Of a stretch of 64,000 nt of DNA, positions 51,880 through 60,309 are shown in pieces. A program made the translations under genes and the position numbers. The stretch covers positions 310,001-374,000 of the forward strand of contig NZ_CP109598.1 in assembly GCF_036327775.1 (NCBI RefSeq), read 5' to 3'. Below the pieces are notes generated by a model. It was given only the letters and a program-made list of their open reading frames with translations. It was not told the DNA's origin and did no database searches. Numbering within the stretch: position 1 is the stretch's first letter; each line of letters begins with the position of its first letter. Origin of the DNA: Streptomyces sp. NBC_01498. Lineage in GTDB: Bacteria; Actinomycetota; Actinomycetes; Streptomycetales; Streptomycetaceae.

Positions 51880-52851
51880 ATGGCCCTGTTCGATCTGCCC
51901 CTGGACGAGTTGCGGACCTACCGCAGCCGGTCCGTGGAACCGGCGGACTTCGACGACTTCTGGACGACGACCCTCGCCGAGGCCCGCGCCCATGAGCTGG
52001 ACGCCCGCTTCGAGCCCGTCACGACGGGGCTGGCGACGGTGGAGGTGTACGACGTGACCTTCGCCGGGTTCGGCGGCCACCCGGTCAAGGGCTGGTTCGT
52101 GCTGCCCGCCGGTACGCGTGAACCGCTGCCCGTGGTGGTCGAGTTCGTCGGGTACGGCGGCGGGCGCGGGCTGCCGCACACCCAACTGCTGTGGGCCTCG
52201 GCCGGGTTCGCGCACTTCGTGATGGACACCCGGGGGCAGGGCGCCGCGTGGGGCGGGGGCGACACCCCGGACCCGGTCGGCAGCGCGTCCGCGTTCCCCG
52301 GCTATCTGACCCGGGGCGTCGAGGACCCGTACGCGTACTACTACCGCCGGGTGTTCACCGACGCGGTCCGCGCCGTCGAGGCCGCCCGTTCCCATCCGCT
52401 GGCCGACGCCTCCCGCACGGCGGCGATCGGGCGCAGCCAGGGCGGCGGGATCACGCTGGCGGTGGCGGGTCTGGTGCCGGACCTGGCGGCGGTGGCGCCG
52501 GACGTGCCGTTCCTCTGCGACTTCCCCCGGGCGATCACGCTCACCGACAGCCATCCGTACCGGGAGGTGGGCAAGTACCTCAACACCTACCGGCGCCGGG
52601 GCGAGCAGGTGCGGCGGACGCTCGGCTACTTCGACGGGGTGCATTTCGCGGCGCGCGGCCGGGCTCCCGCGCTGTTCTCGGTGGCGCTGGAGGACCAGAC
52701 GTGTCCGCCGTCGACGGTGTTCGGGGCGTTCAACGCCTACGGGGCCGAGGACCGGACGATCGAGGTGTACGAGTTCAACGGCCACGAGGGCGGTCAGTCG
52801 TACCAGGAGGAGGCCCAACTGGCCTGGCTGCCGCCCCGGCTGACGGACTGA
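51880..52851 (+). CDS. CE7 family acetylxylan esterase/cephalosporin-C deacetylase
   Basis: A 323-residue cytoplasmic esterase of carbohydrate esterase family 7. DTRGQGAAWGGGDTPD is the RGQ motif unique to CE7, S186 in GRSQGGG is the nucleophile, and LEDQTCPPST and FNGHEGGQSYQ hold the acid and histidine. Such enzymes form hexamers and remove acetyl groups from short xylo-oligosaccharides after uptake. No signal peptide is present, in line with that. GAGG lies about ten bases before ATG 51880. It is divergent from lacI and probably under its control. Confidence 0.92.
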   Translation: MALFDLPLDELRTYRSRSVEPADFDDFWTTTLAEARAHELDARFEPVTTGLATVEVYDVTFAGFGGHPVKGWFVLPAGTREPLPVVVEFVGYGGGRGLPHTQLLWASAGFAHFVMDTRGQGAAWGGGDTPDPVGSASAFPGYLTRGVEDPYAYYYRRVFTDAVRAVEAARSHPLADASRTAAIGRSQGGGITLAVAGLVPDLAAVAPDVPFLCDFPRAITLTDSHPYREVGKYLNTYRRRGEQVRRTLGYFDGVHFAARGRAPALFSVALEDQTCPPSTVFGAFNAYGAEDRTIEVYEFNGHEGGQSYQEEAQLAWLPPRLTD

Positions 52852-52891
52852 CATCTTTTCGGCCGGCCGCCGGGTGCGGTGCGGCCGGGGA

Positions 52892-53863
52892 TCAGCCGGG
52901 GAGCAGCCTCTTCGACACGAGGTAGTTCCTGGCGACCTCCTCCGGCAGCCGGCGCCAGCTGTCGACCTGTGTGTTCAGCGCGGTCAGGTCCCCGGTCGTC
53001 AGTACGGTGTTGAGCGGGGCGAGTGCGGCACGCACACCCGGGCCGCCGGCCCGCGACCGGTTGACGACGGGGACGACGTGGTCGGCGTTCTGGAGGCGCT
53101 TGTCGTCGGCGAGGACCACGAGGCCGAACCCGGCGAGTGTCCCGTCGGTGGTCGTGGTCGCGACCAGCTGGTCGCGCCCGTTGCGCACGGCCTGTTTGGA
53201 CGGGGTGGTGCCCAGCCCCCGGGGGTCGACGGCGGTGATCCGGATGCCGTACGTCTTCCTCAGCCCCGGTGCGCAGGAGGCGCGTCGCACGCATTCGTCG
53301 CCCGCCGCCAGCCGGACGGGCAGCCGGGCGCGGCCGAGGTCGGAGAGCGTGCGGAGCCGGTGCTTCCGCGCGTACGCGGCGCTGACGGCGTACGCGTTCT
53401 GGTCGACGGCGCGGCCCGGTTCCAGTACGTCGAGGCCGCGCCGCGCGGCCAGCGCACGCAGCACCTTCATGGTGGGGGCCAGGTCCGGGGAGGCGACGGG
53501 TTCGGCGCCGGCGCCGTGGGTCTTGGTGTTGAGCCAGTCGGCGAAGGTGGCGGCGTACTCGGGCACGACGTCGATCCGGCCGCTCTCCAGGGCGGGTTCG
53601 TACAGCTCGCGGTTGGCGACGGAGAGGATCCGGGTGCGGTAGCCGGCCCGGTCCAGGAGGAGGGCGTACATCCGGGCGAGCAGATCGCTCTCGGTGAATC
53701 CGGCCGATCCGACGGTGAGGCTCTCGCTGTCGCCGGGCGCGGCGGTGACGGCGTCCCGCGTCTCCAGTGAGGGGCCGGTGGCGCACGCCGTGGCGCCCAG
53801 CGCGAGGAACAGGACGAGGGCGGGAGCACCGGGTGCGGCAACGGCCGTACGGCGCGGGCTCAT
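52892..53863 (-). CDS. Substrate-binding lipoprotein of an osmoprotectant-type ABC transporter
   Basis: A 323-residue binding protein. The N-terminus has a hydrophobic stretch ending FLALGATACATG, a lipobox-like site. The mature part has SLTVGSAGFTESDLLARMYA and VVPEYAATFADWLN, features of OpuAC/OpuCC-like proteins that bind quaternary amines. ATG 53863 overlaps the permease stop (ATGA). It is the last gene of a permease-permease-binding protein operon. The cognate ATPase is not in this operon and is probably the one at 42252. Confidence 0.87.
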   Translation of the reverse strand: MSPRRTAVAAPGAPALVLFLALGATACATGPSLETRDAVTAAPGDSESLTVGSAGFTESDLLARMYALLLDRAGYRTRILSVANRELYEPALESGRIDVVPEYAATFADWLNTKTHGAGAEPVASPDLAPTMKVLRALAARRGLDVLEPGRAVDQNAYAVSAAYARKHRLRTLSDLGRARLPVRLAAGDECVRRASCAPGLRKTYGIRITAVDPRGLGTTPSKQAVRNGRDQLVATTTTDGTLAGFGLVVLADDKRLQNADHVVPVVNRSRAGGPGVRAALAPLNTVLTTGDLTALNTQVDSWRRLPEEVARNYLVSKRLLPG

Positions 53864-54534
53864 CCCGCCTCGCCCCTCACCCACGGGGGCGACAGCCGCC
53901 GCACCGCCTCGAAGAGCCCGTCGACCAGGAGCGCGAACACGGCGACGAGCACCGCGCCCGCGACGACCATCGGGGTGGCCGCCAGATTGAACCCGGCGGT
54001 GATGATCCGGCCGAGGCCGCCGCCGCCCACCAGCGCGGCGAGTGTCGCCGTGGCCACGAGTTGGACGGCGGCGATCCGTACCCCGGTGAGGATCAGGGGC
54101 GCGGCGAGAGGCAGTTCGACCCGCGCGAGCAGCTGACGGCCCGTCATGCCCATGCCCCGGGCGGCCCGTACGACGTCGGCGTCCACGCCCCGTATGCCGA
54201 CGTAGGCGTTGGTCAGCAGCGGCGGGACCGCGAAGAGGACGAGCGCGACGATCGTCGGCCAGTCGCCGTACCGGCCGACCGGCGTGAGGAGCAGCAGGAC
54301 CAGGACGGCGAAGGTGGGGACGGCCCGGCCGGTGTTGGCGAGGGTGACGGCCGGGGCGCCTCCCTTGCCGAGATGGCCGAGGACGACGGCGACGGGCAGC
54401 GCCAGGACGCAGCCGATGAGCAGACAGACGACGGTGAGGAAGAGGTGTTCGCCGAGGCGGGTGCCGATGCCGTCGGCGCCCGTCCAGTGGGCGCCGGTGG
54501 TGAGCCAGGACCAGGCGGCGGCCGGGGTGTTCAC
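53860..54534 (-). CDS. ABC transporter permease, osmoprotectant type
   Basis: A 224-residue membrane protein with five to six hydrophobic helices. The cytoplasmic EAA-like loop is VVRAARGMGMTGRQLLARVE followed by LPLAAPLILTGVRIA. GTG 54534 overlaps the stop of the other permease (GTGA), and the stop overlaps the binding-protein start. The two permeases differ, so they may form a heterodimer like OpuCB-OpuCD. Confidence 0.9.
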   Translation of the reverse strand: MNTPAAAWSWLTTGAHWTGADGIGTRLGEHLFLTVVCLLIGCVLALPVAVVLGHLGKGGAPAVTLANTGRAVPTFAVLVLLLLTPVGRYGDWPTIVALVLFAVPPLLTNAYVGIRGVDADVVRAARGMGMTGRQLLARVELPLAAPLILTGVRIAAVQLVATATLAALVGGGGLGRIITAGFNLAATPMVVAGAVLVAVFALLVDGLFEAVRRLSPPWVRGEAG

Positions 54535-55220
54535 GCGGGGCGCTCCCCCGGCCGCCGCGCCCACGGGGTGAGCACCCACTGGAGCGCGAGCAGCAGCAGG
54601 TCGGCGGCGACGGCGATGAGCACACAGAGGACGGAGGCGGTCAGTACCTGCGCCTTGAAGAAGGTGTTCATCCCGGCGTGGATGAGATTGCCGAGCCCGC
54701 CGTGGCCGACGATCGCGCCGATGGTGACGAGGGAGACGGCCGAGACGGTGGTGAGGCGCAGGCCCGCCATGGAGGCGGGCAGGGCGAGGGGCAGTTCGAC
54801 GGTGAGCAGGAGTCTGAGCGGCCCGTATCCCATGCCGCGCGCGGCCTGCCGGGTCTCTTCGGGGACGGCGCGCAGTCCGGCGAGGATGTTGCGGACGAGC
54901 AGGGTGAGCGAGTAGAGGACGAGCCCGGCGACGACGAGCGAGGCGGACAGCCCGAACACGGGCAGCAGCAGGGAGAACATCGCCAGGGACGGGACGGTGT
55001 AGAGCACGGTGGTGGCACCGAGGACGGGGCCGGCCGCCCAGCGCCGGTGCCGGGCGGCGAGTGCGAGCGGCAGGGCCAGTGCCAGGGCGAGGAGGACGGA
55101 GCCCGCGGTGAGCTGGAGGTGCTGGAGGACGGCGTCCTGGAGGAGGTCCCGGCGGCTGGAGAGATAGGCACCACAGATCCAGTCGTTGCGGGCGAGGCAG
55201 TCGTCGGGGGGCGCGGTCAC
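54531..55220 (-). CDS. ABC transporter permease, osmoprotectant type
   Basis: A 229-residue membrane protein with about six helices and the EAA-like loop ETRQAARGMGYGPLRLLLTV followed by ELPLALPASMAGLR. The short N-terminal DDCLARNDWICGAYLSSRRD, with two cysteines, precedes the first helix. GTG 55220 is the most likely start, but the ribosome site is weak, so the start is uncertain. It leads the transporter operon, 96 bp after the MocR gene on the same strand, and might be cotranscribed with it. Confidence 0.85.
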   Translation of the reverse strand: MTAPPDDCLARNDWICGAYLSSRRDLLQDAVLQHLQLTAGSVLLALALALPLALAARHRRWAAGPVLGATTVLYTVPSLAMFSLLLPVFGLSASLVVAGLVLYSLTLLVRNILAGLRAVPEETRQAARGMGYGPLRLLLTVELPLALPASMAGLRLTTVSAVSLVTIGAIVGHGGLGNLIHAGMNTFFKAQVLTASVLCVLIAVAADLLLLALQWVLTPWARRPGERPA

Positions 55221-55316
55221 CCGTCCATTGCAGCGCCGTTCCGGGCGGGCCGCGCGTGGGGTTGGCCCGTCCGGGCCGGTGGGCGGGCGGCACGCCCCCG
55301 GGCCGTCCGCTCCGGG

Positions 55317-56648
55317 TCATTCCGGGGTGGTGTCCTCCGGTGTGCCGTGGGCCAGCCGGGCCAGCAGGTCGAGCGCGTCGGAGAGCGCCGCGTGGGACGG
55401 GGTGCCGAGGGCCAGCCGGACCGCGTGGGGCGCGCGGCCGGTGCCGACGGCGAAGGCGGCGCCGGGTGCGACGGCGATGCCCTGGCGGGCGGCGGCTGCG
55501 ACGAAGGTCTCGGCCCGCCAGTGCGCGGGCAGTTCCCACCAGCAGTGGTAGCCGTGGGGGTCGGCGTGGACGGTGAAGCCGGCCAGCCGGTCGGCCCTGA
55601 TGCCCTGCCGCCGCAGGGCGTCGGCGCGCTTGGCACGCGCGATCTCCCCGGCGGTGCCGTCGGTCGTCCACCGGGTCGCCGCGTCGAGGGCGAACCGGGC
55701 CGCCGACCAGGCACCCGAGCGCAGGGCCGAGGCGAGACGCTGTTCGAATCCGTACGGCGCGACGGCGTAACCGAGGGTCAGGCCGGGCGCGAGCCGCTTG
55801 GACATGCTGTCCAGGACGACGGTGCGTTCGGGGGCGAGGGTGGCGAGCGGCGGCACGTCGTCCCGGAGGAATCCGTAGATGGCGTCCTCGATGACATGGA
55901 GGTCCAACTTCCTCGCCGTCTCGGCCAGTTGCTCCCGGCGGGACGGCGGGACGGTCATGCCCAGCGGGTTGTGGAGCGTCGGTTGCAGATAGACGGCGCG
56001 CAGCGGTGGGGCGTCGGTCAGGGCCCGCGGCAGGACGCCGTGCTCGTCCATGGCGAGCGGGACGAGGGTGATGCCGAGGTGGGCGGCGATGCCCTTGACG
56101 ACGGGGTAGGTGAATTCCTCCACGCCGAGCCGGCCGCCGGCCGGGACGCAGGCCGCGAGGGCCGCCGCGATCGCCTGGCGGCCGTTGCCGGCGAAGTGGA
56201 TCCGTTCCGGTTCCGGTGTCCAGCCGGCGCGGGCGAGCAGGGAGGACGCGGCTTCCCGCTCCCCGGTGAGGGACCCGGCGCCGCCGAGGGGCCGCAGGGA
56301 GGCCTCCAGGACGTCGGGGCGCGCCGTCCGGGCCAGCCCGGCGGCGAGCATTCCGGCCTGCTCGGGCAGGACGGGGAAGTTGACCTCCAGGTCGATCCTG
56401 GCCTCGCCGGTCTCGGCGAGCGCGGGCTGGGGTCCGGGTGGCGCGGCGCGGACGTAGGTCCCCCGGCCCACCTCGCCGGCGGCCAGTCCGCGCCGGATCA
56501 GCTCGCCGTAGACGCGGGCCGCCGTGGAAGGGGCGATGCCGTGGTTCCGGGCGAACGTCCGCTGCGGTGGCAGCCGCTCGCCGGGTCCCAGCCGCCCGGC
56601 CCGGATGTCGGCGGCGAGCCGGTCGGCGATCCGGCGGTAGTCGTCCAT
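55317..56648 (-). CDS. MocR-type GntR regulator with aminotransferase domain
   Basis: A 443-residue regulator. Residues 1-70 are a GntR winged helix (RRIADRLAADIRAGRLGPGE, then RLPPQRTFARNHGIAPSTAA). The rest is an aminotransferase class I fold with YLQPTLHNPLGMTVPPSRRE and the PLP lysine in VLDSMSKRLAPGLTLGY. MocR proteins sense PLP or amino-compound ligands. ATG 56648 has GGAGGG about nine bases upstream; two codons earlier an alternative start exists without spacing. It is divergent from an alpha/beta hydrolase gene; an array of ATTGCA half-sites lies between them. It might also control the transporter downstream. Confidence 0.9.
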   Translation of the reverse strand: MDDYRRIADRLAADIRAGRLGPGERLPPQRTFARNHGIAPSTAARVYGELIRRGLAAGEVGRGTYVRAAPPGPQPALAETGEARIDLEVNFPVLPEQAGMLAAGLARTARPDVLEASLRPLGGAGSLTGEREAASSLLARAGWTPEPERIHFAGNGRQAIAAALAACVPAGGRLGVEEFTYPVVKGIAAHLGITLVPLAMDEHGVLPRALTDAPPLRAVYLQPTLHNPLGMTVPPSRREQLAETARKLDLHVIEDAIYGFLRDDVPPLATLAPERTVVLDSMSKRLAPGLTLGYAVAPYGFEQRLASALRSGAWSAARFALDAATRWTTDGTAGEIARAKRADALRRQGIRADRLAGFTVHADPHGYHCWWELPAHWRAETFVAAAARQGIAVAPGAAFAVGTGRAPHAVRLALGTPSHAALSDALDLLARLAHGTPEDTTPE

Positions 56649-56666
56649 GGCGCACACGCCCTCCCC

Positions 56667-56704
56667 ATTGCCCCTATTGCACCGAGTGCAATTTCCTCAT
56701 TGCA
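56667..56704. promoter_or_regulatory. ATTGCA half-site array, candidate MocR operator
   Basis: ATTGCA (56676-56681) and TGCAAT (56687-56692) form a perfect inverted repeat around CCGAG. Additional direct copies are ATTGCC (56667-56672) and ATTGCA (56699-56704). The region is AT-rich and lies directly before the mocR start. Several MocR proteins bind both inverted and direct copies of one half-site. Confidence 0.65.
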
Positions 56705-56813
56705 TTGAGATGGTGCACCACCTAGCATCGGATTTCAAGAGGCGGAGCACCGGACGACCGGCCCCGGCGACTGTCGCCGCCGGGGTGCGCCGGTGGACGA
56801 AGGGCGGGACCCC

Positions 56814-57641
56814 ATGGGCACCATGACGCTGCACGACCTCACCGTCGCCTACGACGACGTGGGCGGGGGCGAGGGCCGGGAGGACGGCGAGGTGCTGCTT
56901 CTCGTGCACGGCCACCCGTTCGACCGCTCGATGTGGCGGCCCCAGATCGAGACGTTCGCCGGGCCCCGGTGGCGGGTGATCGCCCCGGACCTGCGCGGGT
57001 ACGGCGGTTCCACCGTCGTACCGGGTGTCACCACGCTCACCGCCTTCGCCCGTGACCTCGCGGCGCTGCTCGACCGGCTGGCCGTCGGCCGCGTCGTGCT
57101 GGGCGGGCTGTCCATGGGCGGCCAGATCGTCCTGGAGTTCCACCGGCTCTTCCCGGAGCGGGTCAGGGCCCTGGTGCTGGCCGACACCTTGGCGGCGGCC
57201 GAGACGGAGCGGGGCAGGGCGGTGCGCCGCGCGACGGCCGACCGGCTGGTGCGGGAGGGCATGGGACCGTACGCGGACGAGGTGCTGACGAGGATGGTCG
57301 CGCCGGGCACCGCGGCGGCCCTGCCGGAGGTGACCGCGCACGTACGGGACATGATGCGGGCCGCGCCGCCGGAGGGCGCGGCGGCGGCCTTGCGCGGCCG
57401 GGCCGAACGGCCGGACTACGTGGGCATGTTGGGGCGGGTGACGGTGCCCGCGCTGGTCGTGGTGGGCAGCGAGGACGGGTACACGCCGGTCGCCGACGCG
57501 CGGGTGATGAGCGACGGGATACCCGGCGCGACCCTCGCGGTCGTCGAGGGTGCCGGGCATCTGCCCAACCTGGAGCGGCGGGCGGAGTTCGACGCGGTGC
57601 TCGGCGCTTTCCTGGACTCCCTGCCGCCGTCCGCCCGCTGA
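56814..57641 (+). CDS. Alpha/beta hydrolase
   Basis: A 275-residue alpha/beta hydrolase. HGHPFDRSMW holds the oxyanion motif, LGGLSMGGQIV the serine nucleophile, VVGSEDGYTPV the acid region and GAGHLPNLE the histidine. Similar proteins include esterases and the beta-ketoadipate enol-lactonase family, but the substrate is not clear. ATG 56814 follows an AAGGG-like sequence; a GTG 21 bases upstream is an alternative. It is divergent from mocR and is the likely target of that regulator. Confidence 0.82.
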   Translation: MGTMTLHDLTVAYDDVGGGEGREDGEVLLLVHGHPFDRSMWRPQIETFAGPRWRVIAPDLRGYGGSTVVPGVTTLTAFARDLAALLDRLAVGRVVLGGLSMGGQIVLEFHRLFPERVRALVLADTLAAAETERGRAVRRATADRLVREGMGPYADEVLTRMVAPGTAAALPEVTAHVRDMMRAAPPEGAAAALRGRAERPDYVGMLGRVTVPALVVVGSEDGYTPVADARVMSDGIPGATLAVVEGAGHLPNLERRAEFDAVLGAFLDSLPPSAR

Positions 57642-57787
57642 CGGACGGGGCACGGCGGGCAGGGGCGACGAGCAGGCCCGGGGGCGGCGCAGAGGCACGG
57701 GAACGAGGCGCCGTACCCGTTCCGCCCCCGCTCTCCTATGCTGTGGCCGGGCGCTGACAGGGCCGCAGCACGAGATCGGAGACGCAC

Positions 57788-58231
57788 ATGCTCACCAAGA
57801 TCGAAGCCGCCGAAGCAGTCCGTCAGGCCAAGGTACGTACGGGAGTGACCTGGGCCCAACTCGCCGAAGCGGTGGGCAAACCGCTCGCCTGGACCACGGC
57901 GGCGCTGCTCGGGCAGCACCCGATGGGCGCGGAGGACGCCGCCACGGCCGCGGCGCTCCTCGAACTCGGCGACGACGCGGCTCTCGCCTTCCGACTCCAG
58001 CCGACACGCGGAGCGCTGGACGCCGCCGTCCCGGTGGACCCGACGATCTACCGGCTCTACGAGGTCGTCCAGGTCTACGGTCCCACCATCAAGGAACTGA
58101 TCCACGAGCAGTGCGGCGACGGCATCATGAGCGCCATCAACTTCCGTCTCGACGTCCGGCGGGTTCCCGACCCGGCCGGTGACCGCGTGGTGATCACGAT
58201 GGACGGAAAGTACCTGCCGTACCAGTGGTGA
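57788..58231 (+). CDS. cynS: Cyanate hydratase (cyanase)
   Basis: A 147-residue protein matching CynS along its whole length. R89, E92 and S115 sit in YRLYEV and GDGIMSAINF and correspond to the catalytic R96, E99 and S122 of E. coli cyanase with a constant offset of seven. The enzyme decomposes cyanate with bicarbonate to ammonia and carbon dioxide as a decamer. GGAG lies six bases before ATG 57788. Neither a carbonic anhydrase nor a cyanate transporter is adjacent. Unexpectedly, its stop overlaps the start of a GH36-like gene (GTGA), so the two are translationally coupled. Confidence 0.95.
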   Translation: MLTKIEAAEAVRQAKVRTGVTWAQLAEAVGKPLAWTTAALLGQHPMGAEDAATAAALLELGDDAALAFRLQPTRGALDAAVPVDPTIYRLYEVVQVYGPTIKELIHEQCGDGIMSAINFRLDVRRVPDPAGDRVVITMDGKYLPYQW

Positions 58232-60276
58232 CGCACTCCGGGGGCCTGCTCCAGCTGCGCGCGCCGGGTACCAGCCTGGTCCTCGACTGCTCCGGCGACC
58301 GGCTGCCGCGCGTGCTGCACTGGGGCGACGACCTCGGAGACCTGGAGTCCACGGGCCCGGACGCGCTCGGGGCGCTGGCCGCCGCGAGCGCCGTCCGGCC
58401 GGGACCGGACGGCGCCGGCACGCCCGGCCCGCTCGCCCTGCTGCCGGAGTACGCGGCGGGCCGGTACGGTACGCCGGGGCTGACCGGCCACCGCGACGGC
58501 GCCGACTTCACCACCGCGTTCACGGTCCGCGCGATCCGTACCGTCCGCGCCCCCGACCTGCCGCGCGCCCACCAGCTCACCGTCGACGCCGTGGACGCGC
58601 GCGCCCGGCTCGGTCTCGTCCTGGAGGTCGAGATGACCGGCGCCGGGCTCGTACGCCAGCGTGCCACCCTCGTCAACCACGACAGGGGCGAACGCCCGTA
58701 CGTTCTCGCCGGTCTGCTGCTCGCGCTCCCCGTGCCCGCCCACGCCACCGAACTCCTCGACCTCACCACCGGCCGGCAGCCGGGTGAACAGGGGCCGCGG
58801 CGCTACGCGTTCACGCCCGGCACCCATCTGCGGGAGAACCGCCGGGAGTTCGCGGGGCTGGATCCGACGCTGCTCCGGGTGGCGGGCGAGCCCGGTTTCG
58901 GTTTCCGTACGGGCGAGGTGTGGGGTCTGCGTCCGGCGTGCGGCGGCGACCACCACACGCTCGCCGAACGCACCCCGGACGGTGTGTCGTTGCTCGGCGG
59001 CGGTGAGACGCTGCCGGCGGGCGAAGTCCGGCTGGGCGGCGGGGAGTCGTACACCGGCCCCTGGGTCGTCGGATCGTACGGCCGGGGGCTGGACGAACTG
59101 GCCGGGCGCTTCCACCGTCAGCTGCGCGCCGGGCCCCGGCATCCGCGCCGCCCGCGGCCGGTCACCCTCACCGCCCGCGACGACGGACCCGGCCCCCGGG
59201 ACGTCGGGGCGCTCACGGCGCTCGCCGACGCCGCCGCCGAGGTCGGCGCGGAGCGCTTCGTCCTGGAGGGCCGGTCCGTGGACGAGGCCGTCCGGAAAGG
59301 GGAGTTGCGTCCGCTGGCCGATCATGTCCACACCCGGGGAATGGAGTTCGGGCTGGCCCCGGCGCCGGGGAGCCTCCTCCCGGGCACCGGCCCCGGTCAA
59401 CCCGCCGCCCACGAGGGGCTGTTGGCGCGGCTCGACGCGCTGGTCCGCGAGCACGCGGTCGACCACCTGGTCTGGGACCCGCACCCGGACCTCGTGGCGG
59501 CCGGGCTCGGTCCGGCGGGGGCCGCCGGGGCCCGGACACGGGCAGCCGCCGCCCACCGGCTCCTGGACGACCTGCGCCGCCGGCATCCCGCTCTGGAGAT
59601 CGCGTCGCCCTCGTCCGGCGAGGACGGGGTCGACGCCGGTGTCCTGGACCGGGCCGAGGGCGTCGGGACGGCCGGACCCGCCGACCCGCTGGAGCAGCAG
59701 CGGGTCCACCGCTGGACCGGCGTGCTGCTGCCGCCCGAACTCCTCGTCGCCCGGGTGGGCCCGTCCGCCCGAGGCCCGGCGGGGCACACCGCCGCGCTGG
59801 ACTTCCGCGCCGGGACCGCCCTGTTCGGCCACTTCGGCATCGAGGAGGACCTGACCGCCGCCCCTCCCGGCGAGCGCGCCCGGCTGGCCGAATGGGTCGC
59901 CGGGTACAAGGCGTTACGCCCGCTGCTGCACTCCGGCACGGTCGTCCACGGCGACCATCCCGACCCGGCGTCATGGGTGCACGGTGTGGTGGCGCCCGAC
60001 CGCTCCCAGGCCCTGTACGCCCTGGTCCGGATGGCGACCGGGGTGATGTCGGCGGCCGGTCAGGTACGGCTTCCGGGACTCGACCCGGCGGCCCGCTACC
60101 GGGTACGGCCCCTGCTGCCGGGCGGCCGGCCCGAAGGACCGCGCCCCTCCGACCCGCCCTGGTGGGACGACCCGTACGGCGTGGAACTGACCGGCCGGAC
60201 CCTGGCCGTCGCCGGTGTACGGGCCCCGACCCTCCTTCCGGGGCACCTGGTGCTCCTGGAGGCACACGCACGCTGA
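58228..60276 (+). CDS. GH36 alpha-galactosidase-like protein with altered catalytic motifs
   Basis: A 682-residue protein of alpha-galactosidase (GH36/melibiase) layout: an N-terminal beta-sandwich (to about 320), a central barrel and a C-terminal beta domain. RFVLEGRS takes the place of WFVLDDGW. VWDPHPDL (from about 415) corresponds to the KWDMNR nucleophile and keeps the aspartate. SPSSGEDGVDAGVLDRAEGV replaces the SSGGGR(I/V)DLG loop, and the SDNTDALER acid/base region reads AGPADPLEQQ. QRVHRWTGVLLPPELL is well conserved. The changes suggest lost or altered activity, yet the frame is intact over the full length. GTG 58228 overlaps the cynS stop. The GH13 gene follows by 33 bp, so the two are probably one transcript. 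Confidence 0.75.
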   Translation: MTHSGGLLQLRAPGTSLVLDCSGDRLPRVLHWGDDLGDLESTGPDALGALAAASAVRPGPDGAGTPGPLALLPEYAAGRYGTPGLTGHRDGADFTTAFTVRAIRTVRAPDLPRAHQLTVDAVDARARLGLVLEVEMTGAGLVRQRATLVNHDRGERPYVLAGLLLALPVPAHATELLDLTTGRQPGEQGPRRYAFTPGTHLRENRREFAGLDPTLLRVAGEPGFGFRTGEVWGLRPACGGDHHTLAERTPDGVSLLGGGETLPAGEVRLGGGESYTGPWVVGSYGRGLDELAGRFHRQLRAGPRHPRRPRPVTLTARDDGPGPRDVGALTALADAAAEVGAERFVLEGRSVDEAVRKGELRPLADHVHTRGMEFGLAPAPGSLLPGTGPGQPAAHEGLLARLDALVREHAVDHLVWDPHPDLVAAGLGPAGAAGARTRAAAAHRLLDDLRRRHPALEIASPSSGEDGVDAGVLDRAEGVGTAGPADPLEQQRVHRWTGVLLPPELLVARVGPSARGPAGHTAALDFRAGTALFGHFGIEEDLTAAPPGERARLAEWVAGYKALRPLLHSGTVVHGDHPDPASWVHGVVAPDRSQALYALVRMATGVMSAAGQVRLPGLDPAARYRVRPLLPGGRPEGPRPSDPPWWDDPYGVELTGRTLAVAGVRAPTLLPGHLVLLEAHAR

Positions 60277-60309
60277 CCGACAACGAGAACGGCAGTGAGG
60301 TTCCGGCAC

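Noticed and set aside
58228..60276. GH36-like gene considered as a pseudogene
   Set aside because: The frame is full length without stops, with normal codon bias and a coupled start; only the catalytic motifs differ.
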